Positions 47,101-59,230 of a stretch of 64,000 nt of DNA are shown piece after piece. Both the position numbers and the translations under genes were made by a program. The notes below the pieces were generated by a model that worked only from the letters and a program-made list of their open reading frames with translations, searched no databases and was not told the DNA's origin. Numbering within the stretch: the stretch's first letter is position 1; every line of letters begins with the position of its first letter. The stretch lies in NCBI GenBank assembly GCA_035079385.1, contig JAVHKY010000027.1:1922001-1986000 (forward strand), written 5' to 3'. The DNA comes from Aspidiotus rigidus (lineage: Eukaryota > Arthropoda > Insecta > Hemiptera > Diaspididae).

Positions 47101-50100
47101 AAGAATAAAGTAGAAAGGAAAAAATCTTTTCAAGATGAATATTCGCTTATCCGTTGTGGTAACAGGCTATTTTTCCATTATTTGGCCACATGATTCATTT
47201 CCGCTTCCTGAATTTCATCATTGAGAAATCGAAGAAGCTGTGTCGGATGGGCACTCAATTTCATCAATTGAAAGTAATTCAAACTGACCACGGCCAGACC
47301 CAATCGCTCTATATGTCGTTTTCGCATCGCTTGCGGTCCAATCAAGTCCTCGGACTCGTATATATAGTGCTCGGGTAGATGAATAAGAAGTGCTACATAC
47401 GGCGTTTTTGTATTAGTAAAATTACTAAGATACGGCATGCGCGCATCCTCTGGTACCAGCAGCACATCCACCGTGCAGACGCTCTGCAAATTGCACACTC
47501 TTAGGCACTTATTCACGAGCACACGATCGGCCGAGCCAATCATTTCAACCAGTGGTCGACGAAGTTTACCCAATAAAAATTTAATACGTTCATCCGTACA
47601 TTTCATACTAATCGATGAATCTCTAGAAACTAACGGCCCTTGGTAGGCTTTACATTCATTCGTCATCATGTGATCGAAGAGGACCAGATTTCTTTTTGTC
47701 ACAGACCAATTCTTACAACTAATTTGCAGTCTTTGAAGAAAATACGGATCAAAAACACTATTGACGAAATTAATCGGATACTTTTCAAGATAAATGCACG
47801 CCAACATTATATCAAGAACATGTTCCGGACTGAAATATGAAAATTTTTCATCCAGTATACTATCGAACGTCTTCCAGAACTCGTACGATCTGGTAGGGCT
47901 GTAATTTAGAAAACCAAAAGGTACGAACAATGATTTTACTACTACGGGAGGAATGGTATTTGCTCTAGAAATAAAATAATCGCACGCTTTCTCCAGAATC
48001 GGTATCGAACGTATCCCAAAATGCAAACAATAATCCATGATAGCTGCGAACAGGCACGAGTTATTAATAAGATCGCCTCGCATCTTGATGTAACGCTCGA
48101 GAGCAGCGATCACCTGCGAATTAACAAAATCAACACTACTGAAACCGTTCACGACCAGCAACAACTCTTCTTCATTTATCGAATGGATTTTTGTGTTCAA
48201 CCAACGACCAAATATCTGCAGTAACTTGTGTGAATGGGTCCTCGTCTTTCTGGTAAGCGAGATAATCTCGGCAAGATCTCTACCTTCCAGCTTCCACCAA
48301 CATAAATTCATGCGCTCAAGTAGTTTGTTCGCGATCACAGTTCGACTATGTTTGAAATGCGGTAAACTTTGGTATGCTTTTAGAATATTGTGATGGTCGA
48401 TGGTATCAGTGTTATCTATGATTCCTACCCATAACTTGTCTATGTTGTCTGAATGACCTGCAATATCCATTTCTTTGACCAAATCACACACGTCCAGAAC
48501 ACCGTATTTGTTTTGCGTTACGTTCAAGATCACCAACTCTAGAATTTTCTCTTCGTACGGCTGCAAATATTGGCGAAAAGCTTTATTCTGATTCATGAGT
48601 CTCAAACACCCAATAACGACATCGGGGTCGCTATTCGTCAGAATAACATTAATCAGCTGACTAAAAATAGCAGTTTTAGTAAAATTTGCTGCCATATCTT
48701 CGGCGGAAACGCTCTCCGCAAAGGCGGAATATACGCGATCTAATTCCATCATTTTTTTCACTATCTGAAACGCAACTTTCGGTTTAATAAAATTCGAAGG
48801 AACTATATCCAATAACTTGAATACTTCGTGAAGGGAATTACATCTCTTGAATCCGTCAACTACCTCCTGCAATTCTTCATTATCCGGAGTGCGAAGGTGT
48901 TGCGATTTAGAGTCACTTGTTTCAACCGTTCCCATTGTTTCAATGTTGCGAAATAATACCTGGCTCGAAGATACGCGTTTCACAACCAACGGCAATTCTT
49001 CAATATTCATACCGTCCTGCATGAGAAGTGTTGTATCGCTGATTCCATCTCCCACCGTCGATACTTTCCTCAGATGCCGCAAATAAATCCATTTCCGGCA
49101 TCGAAGAGCGGTCGAAGCCAATTGATGAGCCATGGTAACACCACGGGTTGAAAGTAACACCATGGTTTAGAATCGAAGAATACCTGAAGAACGATATGTT
49201 ACTCATGAAAGTCTAACAAGAATTCAGGTGCGATAGTATTTTTAGAAATACACAGAGTATAATGAAGTGAAGAGAATAATGAAGTGAGGTATATTTACGC
49301 AGTTTTTAGGACAATACTCACGACTCACGAGTCCGGTTTCTACGTCGTATGCATTGAAATAGTCTTATAAATGAATAGAAATAGATCAGATTAAAAATAG
49401 AACGTAGGTACGTAAGGAACAGAACTTCTAACAAACATGTTTTTGAAAAATGAGAAATACTATGAAGAAAATAGAAATTTGAAATGAAATCGCTTGCTTT
49501 CTCCTATAGTTTTACTGATACAACGATATCGAATCGGTATGAAAATATGAATGAACAACAATATTATGTACGTCTTATGAAAAAATCCCATCATGCTTAT
49601 CAACCTGAGAGCCCGAACAGCAAAATAGTAGCTCAATTCACCTTTCCGAATCAGACATTTATGCTGATCTCTTCATTTTCGATTTTTCGTAACTGCAGAC
49701 TGCGAGGCTGAAAATCTGGCGTGTGGGTAGTCACGTTGTGATAGTGTGACGCACTTGACGCCGTTCACGAAATCACGATCTCATAATTAATAATTAAATT
49801 AATATATTTTAAAGTAGCCTAGTGTTTCTGTTGAGCCTGTTAGCTGTTGGTGCGAATCACCGTTTGCACCGTTACTCTTTGTTACAAAAATTGTTCTTCT
49901 ACCGTTCTTTGTATTATACATCCAGAATATGAAAAATTCTATATTACTATTGATTAATAATACTTTAAAATTTAAGCTCGAATAAAATTTTTTCAACTGT
50001 TGATAACATCACGATCAGTGAAACGTTTCATCATTACTAGATAATATTTGTGCGAAACGTTCCCTTCACAAAATTCTCTTTTAAACGTGAAAAATTATTA

Positions 50101-51264
50101 CAATATGAGCTTTAAAGATAAGTAATACCGATTTAAAAATATTCTCATCGCCTTGAAGTCATCATGGATTCGTTAATAATAGAGTCGCGCTCAGCGAAAC
50201 CATGTACTAAGTCAGAAAAAAAAATTCTGATTTTTTTTTTATTCGAAAGCAGAAGACCTCTTCTGAAAATTTCACCAAAAATCGGAATTTTTTTTTTCCG
50301 ACTTAGTACATGGTTTTGCTGAGCGCGACTCTGTAATGTAATTAGAATTCTTTACGTTCATTTAGATAGCCTTATCGGATACTGAACAAGAGAGCGAAAA
50401 TATTTTTCCCGGAATGAGAAATTATTATCAAATTATTCTCCTTGCCACAAAAACTGGAGTTAATGAATTTTGGTCACGTTTCTGACTGAAATAATGGTAT
50501 ATACGAAAAAACAAAATATATTTTACCATTCAGCGATATGATTGAAGAGGGTGGTATTATCAACGTGAAATCTGGAAAAAAATTTACGAAAGAGCAAAAT
50601 AATTATAATAATAACCAATAACACTAAGTAAGTACACAATAAAAATTTAGAAAAAAAAAAAAAAAAAAAAAAAAACATTTCAACACAAGCCGTTATCCGT
50701 TTTGCGTAAGACTATCAGAATTTCTGGGAACATATTTCATTTTTTCTCAAATTTGTTGAGAACAACATCTTCGACTCACAATTTTGAAGGTATCATCCGG
50801 ATTATGTGATATTTTTTGCAGTGATCTACAGGAAATGAGGAAAATTGTTGCGGCACGAGAAATACGTTTTCAGGAAACAGTGGTCTAGTCACCTGATATT
50901 TCAGAATCACTCATTCACATACGTAATGTAATTTGATTTTTTCTCTCACCACGTGGTATCTCGTAATTATCGTAGGCGGCTTTTGTAAAATGAACTACTA
51001 CCTATAGAATGTTTCTGATTAAGTACCTAGATAAAATCATCATTGCATTCTCGGTTGCAGAATGGTTTTCGAGTGTTTGCACAATAAAGATAGCGACAAT
51101 ATCACGTAAGAGTTTCGATGTCAAAACTTCATTTTAAGCGCCCTCTTACATCGAGTCGTTAAGGAAAAAGTGTCATAGGTATGTTATTTTTGTTATATTT
51201 ACTTATCAATTCCATCAAATTTTGCCTCTTCGCATTGTAAGCCACTATCCGAATTGATTCCACA
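44148..51264 (-). CDS. PEPD: Xaa-Pro dipeptidase (prolidase), eight C-terminal exons
   Basis: Coding exons in transcript order: 51264-51203, 50571-50527 (45 bp), 46762-46493, 46056-45908, 45448-45348, 45124-44930, 44857-44706 and 44205-44148 (TGA at 44150-44148). They sum to 1032 bases, which is 343 residues plus stop. All introns are GT-AG and all phases agree. The protein follows human prolidase from the GVNTDSG segment to the C-terminus. Metal ligands of this pita-bread metallopeptidase are present: Asp in FDMGAEY, Asp in TSDIT, His in PHGLGHFLG, Glu in TIEPGCYF and Glu in GGVRIEDDV. The usual GIDVHDVGGY reads [10 protein letters not shown]. The known role is cytosolic Mn-dependent cleavage of X-Pro and X-Hyp dipeptides in proline recycling. 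About 150 N-terminal residues are missing; they should lie to the right of 51264, but no matching exon was found up to 64000. The intron 50526-46763 contains a separate intronless gene. Confidence 0.95.
47178..49163 (-). CDS. FAST kinase domain-containing / RAP-domain mitochondrial protein
   Basis: A single uninterrupted 661-codon frame. The C-terminus (about residues 588-636, beginning [20 protein letters not shown] and ending [10 protein letters not shown]) has the layout of a RAP domain: hydrophobic strand, tyrosine-rich turn, [16 protein letters not shown] helix, then a final strand with VVSLNYFQ. The preceding region is leucine-rich and helical, like the helical repeats and FAST modules of this family. 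The first 45 residues are rich in Arg, Ser and Leu and almost free of acidic residues until GD, consistent with a mitochondrial presequence. Known of the family: FASTKD proteins bind and process mitochondrial mRNA. ATG 49163 has a good context (AAACCATGG); a second ATG twelve codons in (TTACCATGGC) is an alternative. The gene lies inside a PEPD intron on the same strand. Which FASTKD paralogue it represents cannot be told from the sequence alone. Confidence 0.85.
   Translation of the reverse strand: MVLLSTRGVTMAHQLASTALRCRKWIYLRHLRKVSTVGDGISDTTLLMQDGMNIEELPLVVKRVSSSQVLFRNIETMGTVETSDSKSQHLRTPDNEELQEVVDGFKRCNSLHEVFKLLDIVPSNFIKPKVAFQIVKKMMELDRVYSAFAESVSAEDMAANFTKTAIFSQLINVILTNSDPDVVIGCLRLMNQNKAFRQYLQPYEEKILELVILNVTQNKYGVLDVCDLVKEMDIAGHSDNIDKLWVGIIDNTDTIDHHNILKAYQSLPHFKHSRTVIANKLLERMNLCWWKLEGRDLAEIISLTRKTRTHSHKLLQIFGRWLNTKIHSINEEELLLVVNGFSSVDFVNSQVIAALERYIKMRGDLINNSCLFAAIMDYCLHFGIRSIPILEKACDYFISRANTIPPVVVKSLFVPFGFLNYSPTRSYEFWKTFDSILDEKFSYFSPEHVLDIMLACIYLEKYPINFVNSVFDPYFLQRLQISCKNWSVTKRNLVLFDHMMTNECKAYQGPLVSRDSSISMKCTDERIKFLLGKLRRPLVEMIGSADRVLVNKCLRVCNLQSVCTVDVLLVPEDARMPYLSNFTNTKTPYVALLIHLPEHYIYESEDLIGPQAMRKRHIERLGLAVVSLNYFQLMKLSAHPTQLLRFLNDEIQEAEMNHVAK
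50181..50332. mobile_element. MITE with GCGCGCTCA-type ends (copy A), 152 bp
   Basis: AGAGTCGCGCTCAGCGAAAC at the left end is inverted at the right end (GTTTTGCTGAGCGCGACTCT, one or two mismatches). Pairing continues through CATGTACTAAGTC and a long A/T run. Same family as 25835-26062. It lies in the PEPD intron, between the FASTK-family gene and the 45-bp exon. Confidence 0.85.
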
Positions 51265-51619
51265 CTGTCAACAGAAAAAAATACAAGAAAAAATAAATAT
51301 TGGTTCCGAAGTTTAGGTAACATCTTTACAAATTGACAGTAAAACCTCATCTATCATCTATCATTAAATCAAAATTAAATATTCAAACTAAATATTGATT
51401 CGTTCAAAAAAGAGAAATTATAATGAAATTTACGACAAAATTCACTATTCAGGTTCCATGTAAAGTACTCACTTCTTATGCTTCTAAAAGAAGAATCGCA
51501 GCGTTTTTTCCTCACTCACGAGTAAGCTTTTCCAATTTTTTTTACTGCGATATTTTCATTCAATCTATTTGTGGAACGAATTAAATGTTGGAAATAAAAT
51601 TTTAATCCTGTTGAACATT

Positions 51620-51740
51620 CTTGCCTCGTCATATCCCCGGGAACATTTTGGGGAAATGGATATATTTGAGATATCTAACAGGGACATAATACGGGCGTTT
51701 TTGCCATGGGGACATCAAATGTTCAACGGGATTCCTCGTT
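51620..51740. repeat. Dispersed repeat, second copy
   Basis: AACAGGGACATAATACG, TTTTGCCATG and GACATCAAATGTTCAA match the centre of the foldback element at 35508-36037 in the same orientation. Confidence 0.65.
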
Positions 51741-54700
51741 TTTGTGGTCTTTCATTGCTCATCGATTGATATTCATTGGTTCTCAGACTTTCTCTTTCAC
51801 AGTTGAAATTTTCATCGTGATCATTAAAAGTACGAGAATAGCGCATAAAGAAAATAATTACAAAGGTGACATCATACTTTTATTTTCAATATTAGCTTGT
51901 TTTTCCCTCTACGAAAAATGACTACATTTTATTAATTCAAAAAATTAATTGTCTTCATTGTTCGTTCTATCAGAAAAACAACCTGATTCATCAAACTAAG
52001 GGTCTGATGAATGAATATTGCTCGGGCATAGCCATACTCTAATATACCGTATGCTTGATTGAAATTTTAATAATAATGAACTTAGCTAAATACCTATATC
52101 AAGAGAAAATACGCATAATCTCGTATTATTGCACATTCTAATAATAGCGTATACCTACAAATTTCAAAGTCTTTCCCCTAAAAGAATCGACATCAGACGA
52201 TTCGCCAGAGGAAAGGGGAGGATGGCTAGGCATAACCGTATTGATCGCGATTGTAGTAAACCCTTATTACTCGGTCAGAATTTTCGTATACTCGCCAACT
52301 GAAATTACGATCAAGTGAACGCTAAAAGCAATGTATCAACTATCGCCTTACATGCATATACAAACGGATAAAATTAAGAATTTTTTCTTTCAAGTAGGGT
52401 TCAAGAAAATCGCTGGGTTAATGTGATAAATCATTGGCGATATAAGACATTATCAAGTAGAAGCATTTGAATCCAAAGTAACTCCTCATTGAAACGACAA
52501 TATTTCTTTAATATCTTATCGAACTAGGTAATGAAATTAAAATTAACTCATTTGATAAAAAATTTCTTGTTTTTTATATAAATTTGAAATAGTATAATAA
52601 CACAAAAACAGGTCCTAGATTTTTTAGTTGGTGCCCAAAATCGACGAAAAAAAAAAGTTATTTCTTGTTAATCAATGCATGTGAGAAAAAATGAATCTTA
52701 CAGCATAAATAAACGAATGGGCACGTATAGTTGGAAGAAGAGTATCCATTTCGTTCATCAGCAGACGTTCTCTCTATAAATAAAAAGAACACAGTACGTA
52801 CTCAATTTTTTTTCGATCATATTGTAAACTACCAACATTGCTACGAAAAAACAATGTACCTAACTGTATTTTAGAATGCCCGATATGAAAATAAAACTGA
52901 AGAATAAAATTCACTTCATGAATTTTCCACTCATATCTTGTTTTGTTTTCGACATCTGTTCTCGTCGTTGAAACATACATTTTGTGAATGTTTTAGCGAT
53001 GAAGCGTCCAAAAAATAGATGCGTAGAAAGAATCAAAAGGAAATCTAACTTAACACGTCACAAGGAATGAAAAAATAATCCGGAATTTTAAGACCTCGGT
53101 ACACAAAAGCATTATCCATAAAGACAATTTTCTGAAAATGTTGGAAATTTTGTCACCGCAAAGTTCGCATTCATCTTCTACATCTGTAAATAATTATACA
53201 TCTGTTGTATAAAGGGGCCTATTACACATCACATCACGCAATAGTAAAAAAAAAACGAGACAATATAATTGGTGACGAGTCTTAAAACGTGAAAATGATA
53301 TTTTGTGTATGATACATACCAGCACATAATTCTGAAGGATACGGGCATGAGACAAAGTAATTGGTAGCATGATAAAATGGAGAAAAAAAGTTACGAGTGA
53401 CAGACCTTGAGTTGAGTTTACTGCTCTACGAAGATACAGTCGTCTAAAATAATATACAGATTCCTATTCTACAGGATGAGGCAAAAACGATGGGCTCATG
53501 GTACAGGATGTTATTGTAATCATAATGAAAGAATTTTTATTTCTTTGGAACAGCACATCCGACTGCAAGACGACATATAAAAAATTATCAACATCCTCTT
53601 TTTTTACTGTGAAATCTTGAGTTCACAACAAGAACTCGAGCGCAGTCGAGAGATCGATATTTCGAGGAAGTAGGTATAACGAGAGAGAAAAATAGTTCAA
53701 AGTTTATTATGAACAATTTTAAATCTCGCAAAATAAAACAAAGAATTGAGGCAATATTTTATGAGCACGGATGATTCAGTGATGTAGGCCAAATTCAATC
53801 AATACAGAGGCTCAATTTTTTAACCTTCATTACAACTATGAGTAACACTGATAGGCTCAAACAATTCATACAAAAAACTAGACAACGGATTTTCTTGGAA
53901 AAAAACCTCAAGACAAGTTCCTTGATAAAATTTTGTGAAGAAACCGCTTCGAGTGGCGGGCATCACCCTGGTTTTCAAAACATGACGTGAGACTTCAACG
54001 GTGCAGAGTGAAGCACAAACAAATTAGATATTTTGTAGATGAATGCTCGGGGTACCGCATCTTCTTCAACTCCAAGCACGCAGTTTTTCATGTTCAAAGC
54101 CAACTACAAAAAATGTTGTTTAGGAATATTTGTAAAATACAACAGCAGGCCTAGTCGAAAAAAAAGCTAGCTATACACATACTACATAAAAATTATTTTT
54201 GCTTTCACTGCTACTCTACGCAACTCCACACTTTCCTTCACTTCGGATGAATCAAAGTTACTATCGAAACGGAACACGACGGCCGTGGTAATCCGACTGT
54301 CCATTTATCTATGATTCATTAATGCATACAATTTAAAGTCGAGGTTGGTACAACGATCGAACATGAGTTAGCAATTTTATGACAGTCAAAATTTCTCATT
54401 CAAAACGCATTCAAAGTACATCCACTATACGAAGTTGATTCGACATACCTATCTTCACGTTGACGGTCGGTGTGAAGGAAATTCCATTTTCCTCGAAACA
54501 CAAAAATTATGACACTGTTTATTTTAAAAAGAAAATTTTTCGGGGTCATCAATTCGATAATAACATTGCGATACAAACATTTGAATCTTTATATTTACAT
54601 CAAAAATCCAATAACTAGGTATGTACTTTAAGATAGGAATAAGTTTTTTTGGAGTTCCCGAACTGATTTGAGTAGCGGTGTAGCCGGAATTCGAGAAAGG

Positions 54701-56639
54701 GAGGGGATGTATGTTCCCCTCAATATTTTCCAATAAATTTTATACTGCGGAATCAATCCTATGAACAACGGAGTCAGAGGAGGGGCGATTCCTTCTTCTG
54801 AGCAAGCCACTGGAAAAGATTTTCTTATGCGGTTTTTCGATTCATCGGTACAAGTCATTTCAGAGGGATGAACAAAAAAAAATTGGATATGAGTAAAAAA
54901 AAAAAAAGTCAGTAAGCACCTTGAAACAAATATCGGAAAACGAAGATCGCGAACTATCAGGAGATTTTTGCAACATAAGGGGCAGAGCAGAGTTCACAAG
55001 TTTCAAGGCGGAAGCCTATAGAGTAAAGTTCTCCGAATCCGAGCTGAGTGGACTACAAGGAAATATAAGCATGAAAATGTACTCGTGTAATTAAAAAAAT
55101 GTGCAGAGCTAAACCTCCCCTAAATGCGCCCCTGTTCAGAAATATGCGAGTTCTCATACAAAAATTCTAGTGAATTGTTTTGGACAATGATGTAACAATT
55201 ATTGATGGCAAGGTTTCTATACATATTCGTGACACGCTAGAATAGTCGTAGTTACTCCTTGTATGAGAAAAAAAGTATCGTGTGATTACAATACGTCTTA
55301 TTATTGAAAGTGTGGTTTATACTTCGGTGAAGTAGTCAATTCGAAACGCATTTATCGTCAATGAAATTTCATTTTCATGGGTCTTCGTCTCATTGTCCAC
55401 CTTACGTTTTGTCTACACGTACATGGGACTCAGTATCCATAGATTATTCTTAATAATTGTGTTTCACACGTTCACAATGTTTTCTCGAATGGTATAATTA
55501 TGTTATTGTACACGTAAGAGCGAAAAACAGAACGAAATACGAGCGAGTCAGCGAGAAGAATGGAAAAATAAAACGAAATGAAAGTTGAAACAGGAGTAAA
55601 AACGCAATCATTTTTTAAATTTTGAACGAATAGTGCTCAAATACAGTCTGTCTTCGAAAGAAAGCTTGGACTCGAGTATCACCCAGATATGGAACAGTCC
55701 GTGTTCAAAAATACGATGATTCAAGAAGAAAGACGTTTAAAATTTCCTCAAGTTGAAAATCTCTTTTAGAATTCTTCAAAAGCCAACAAGTCAAAACTTT
55801 TTCAATCCACGCAAAAATTAACGATGATTGATCGTCCTTTTTTGGTGCTGTTGCGGCAACCACTCATACTCTACAAATTTATCGAAGCCTTTCCCCATAA
55901 TTAGGAACAATTTAAAACTTGATGATTTGCACGTTACTTATATAGTTTTTAATAACTTTCTTTCTATTTTTCTTCTCATTTTCAATCTCGTTTTCCTTTT
56001 CTTCAATGTAAAACTACAAAAGCAAAGACAGTAGAATCCGAGAGAATACTATAATTGATATAGGTAGGTACCGGTACCTGTTTGAGTCCGTCTGTGAGCT
56101 CGCGTCGCAATAAAGTGAAGGATAATTTTTTATTGAAACGATGAACGGTAAGAATGTCGCATCTTAAGGCGTATCGATTCGCAAAGGTGAAGCAGTAGAT
56201 TTTGACTCATATAGGCACGATGAAATACGAAGATGAAGCTAGACAGGCCCGCAGGTAAACGATAGGAAGAGGACGAGAGCGCAGAACAGTGCCGACATGG
56301 TTTTTGTTCGCACAACCGAGGGTGAAATGCGAGAACGGTGATTAATATTAAGGTCGCTGTTGGTAAAATATTCGAATAAGCGATATCGAATTGTAACAGC
56401 GTAGAGAAAAATTTTTGCTAATTCATTCGAGAAGGGTCACTTCTGTTTGAGTTTCTCAACTACATAATAAACAGTACAGCGTACGCAGAGGGCTCCTAGA
56501 CAATAAAATATCGTGTTCGTGGGAACGACGAATATTAACGAAGAACGAGTATCTTTGACGAGCCATTCCGTTATATTATAGAAAGCATCAAAGAGTAAAA
56601 AGCAAATCAACTCTCTCGATGAAGATGGACGAGCCAGGG

Positions 56640-56870
56640 TCACGAAATTTGTCTATATCTGCACCTATTCTCGTACTGCTGAAGCGCCAAGACTGCACGA
56701 GGCAAGGATACTGAGATGATTGCTTCAGCAGTAAAATATGAGCAGCGTCTCTTGATGCGAGAAAATTTAATAGGTAGAGAACAATACGTGTCATAGGCTG
56801 CAGCAAAATATTGTGCGAGAAAGTACACGTACAACACTATGATCAGGACTTTTCTTAAGAATAAAACCAT
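56640..56870 (-). CDS. Short ORF with a signal-peptide-like N-terminus, unidentified
   Basis: A 76-codon frame from ATG 56870. It starts MVLFLRKVLIIVLYVYFLAQ and then YFAAAYDT, resembling a signal peptide, and contains a dibasic-rich IKRRC segment near residue 40. Immediately downstream on the same strand another open stretch (56437-56652) is hydrophobic and ends VEKLKQK-stop. I see no convincing splice pair joining them and no recognised family. Either could be a chance ORF. Confidence 0.15.
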   Translation of the reverse strand: MVLFLRKVLIIVLYVYFLAQYFAAAYDTYCSLPIKFSRIKRRCSYFTAEAIISVSLPRAVLALQQYENRCRYRQIS

Positions 56871-57539
56871 AAAAATTTTTCTTTCAAGATTACCGGTACT
56901 TAAATTTAACCTGGATTATAATACCGATTTGTTGTTTTTTTTTTTTTTACCAAACTCCTTAAAGCGAGGTAGAAATCACCAGAATGAGCTTAGGATGGCA
57001 ATCCATCTTCTTGTATCACTTTCAACTCGTGATTAAGAATTGATTTTTATACATCACTGTAGCTTTTCGTTTCCAATGCGCGCTAACAGATTCAAAGGCA
57101 AGATACAATCAAACGTTTTGTCGACGAACTACCTATTTTAATTCATTAATAGATTCATCAAACAAAAAATGTGGAAAAAAAAAAAATTAAAAGTCAAGAA
57201 AGCAGTTTTTCTGTGCGAATGTACTTAATTGCATCTCATCTTCTGTGACCACAAGTTCAAGGTTAAATTAGTAAAACATGATGGTTGTTGTCGCGTAGAA
57301 GTAAGAATGTCACGAGGAAAAATGAATCTCCTCTGTAGATAGATCACTCATAACGAAGAACGAGACGAAGAACTGAAAGAATGCGACGTGAAATGTATCA
57401 TAGGTATTTATGGGACTGGCGCTGCTGATCGAATAAACAAGAACGGGAAGAGAAAGGTAGAAGGAGGGAGGGAAGATCGCCTTTTTAAGGTTTTTAATTT
57501 ACCTAAGCTACAGCCGCCAGTCAAAAAGCACTCCCATTC

Positions 57540-57960
57540 AATTCTCTTCCAGCGCAACCATAAGGAGAAAAGCGGTTCGATCGATTTCCGCCGTTCCGTA
57601 ATCGCCGGCGGGACGGCAGCGCCGCAACGCTCTTCGCATTTCTCGTGCTTCCATCAGCCAAGCAGAGCTATTCTTTCTTTCGTTACTATTTTCATTTTGC
57701 ATGTTTGTTTGGGTTCTGCACCACCCTTGACGTCTCATACCGCAGCAGACGACGGCAACGAAGATGCTCGTTCGTATTCACTCTGACAGACGTCGCTGCG
57801 AGCGGCGTTGCCGCGTCACTTCGCTTTCACGTTCAACAGAATTCACGAAATCGGAAGAGAATACGAAAATTTTTTTCTAGCGTTTCGCATTCAGCCGGCA
57901 CTTGGTAGTTCCTGCGACGATGTGGACAACGACGCGACGTACGTGAAAAATTAACCGACA
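57540..57960. promoter_or_regulatory. GC- and CpG-rich block, possible promoter or first exon
   Basis: Compared with its AT-rich surroundings this block is rich in CpG (CGCCGGCGGGACGGCAGCGC near 57603, GCTGCGAGCGGCGTTGCCGC near 57794). Such islands in otherwise AT-rich insect DNA often mark first exons or promoters. Frames on both strands are open over part of it but have no recognisable similarity. It could serve PEPD (minus) or a gene to the right (plus). Confidence 0.35.
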
Positions 57961-58429
57961 GGAAAATTTCGCAAGGTTGTTCAATGGTTCCCTTCGCAGT
58001 AAAAAGGTTGGTGAAGAATGGCGTACAGGGTAGATCTTACGCCATACGAAGTTACGGAAAGCCTACGGCCTTTTCATTAAAGTTCAAAGACCTCTGGCTA
58101 CACTACAGCCTATATGAACGATAACAGAAATTTCAAATTACAAGCTTCTGTACAAAATTCAGCAGCTTTGAAATGAGGAAAATTTACAATGGAACCGCTT
58201 TTAGCAACTTTATTTCTCAAAAATTAAAATCCAATAGACGTAGCTTTTGTAGATACAACACAAATTTGAAATCGGTATTAAAAACGAATTCAACAAAAAA
58301 TTGTATATTCTTTCATTAAATCTGCATTTGAAAATATCATTCCAAAAATCCAGTACAGTAACTATGAAAAATATTGAGGGGTACCTATAAATTACGTGAG
58401 GTCTTCAAGGGGAAAAGTGGTCCGGCCGA

Positions 58430-59060
58430 ATTTCACTAAACCACATGTTGGGGGTGGAAAGTCATGAAAAATATCACGTAATTTCATTCCTATGAGAATA
58501 TAGTTTTAAAATATTGCAAAACTGAATTCAATTTCGAGTAAAACATGCTGTTTCATCATTAAAACATGACTGCAACTTACGTTTCTTAATAAATCTAATT
58601 CAATCAAGCTAAAATAATAGTATTTACAACAATAGCTTATGCATATTGAAAAATCTCACGTACGACGAGAGAGGAGAAGAGAAGTGTGAATGATATCTCT
58701 CGCAGAGAGAGGCGGGTATTGGAGGAAGCCTAGACCTAGATAAAGCCAGTATAAAGAAGGCCTAGACCTACTATAAGCCTAGTATAATATAGTTTGAGAG
58801 TCTAAATTTCTCGAGCTATATATGATAGCTCGAGAGTCGAAATTTTCCCAAGCCCCCTCCTATCATATATATATATATAGCTCGAGAGTCGACATTTTTC
58901 CAAGTTTTTTGCTGGACGGCGCACGGCGCACGGCAAATTTCTCAAAAAGCCCCCCATAAAACAGGTTCCCTGTTTAAAAAATCTTAAATTGTCTCAAGTA
59001 AATTTATGGACGCTCTCAAACGTTGTTGAAAAACATAAATGTTGAATCACAATTTCATAC
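58430..59060. repeat. Interspersed repeat, copy 2 (unclassified)
   Basis: AATATTGCAAAACTGAATTC (58512-58531) and the following ATTTCGAGTAAAACATG, GACTGCAACTTACG and AATAAATCTAATTCAATCAAG align with 63515-63610. The ATTTATGGACGCTC word (about 59002) aligns with AATTATGGACGCTC near 63702. It also contains two tandem words GCTCGAGAGTCGA.ATTTT (58831 and 58881). Confidence 0.65.
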
Positions 59061-59084
59061 GTGATACAGAATCATAATTTAGAA

Positions 59085-59230
59085 CACTGGTCCTCAACCC
59101 GCGGCATGATTTCAGGCGGCCCACGAGAAGTATTTCAAAACATACAGTCGCTACAGTAGCGTAGTTGAACTTGAGGATCGGAAGAGAAAGAAAATCTAAT
59201 ATTAAATTTGTGGCCCGCCAACCTCGCGAG
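59085..59230. mobile_element. Possible hAT terminal fragment
   Basis: CACTGGTCCTCAACCCGCGG resembles the common hAT end (compare the 27691 element). GGCGGCCCACGAG and GTGGCCCGCC words follow. No matching right end or target duplication was found. Confidence 0.4.

Larger units (their letters stand above)
51265..57539. other. Probable PEPD intron without recognised exon
   Basis: No PEPD N-terminal exon could be matched. Contains a repeat at about 51620-51740 shared with 35690-35815, two unidentified open stretches at 56437-56870, and low-complexity runs. Confidence 0.4.

Noticed and set aside
49321..49380. Minus segment reading AYDVETGLV, resembling the prolidase IDVDTG stretch
   Set aside because: It is in the wrong order: it lies downstream of later prolidase exons, and phases do not fit. 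Chance similarity, possibly 5'UTR of the nested gene.
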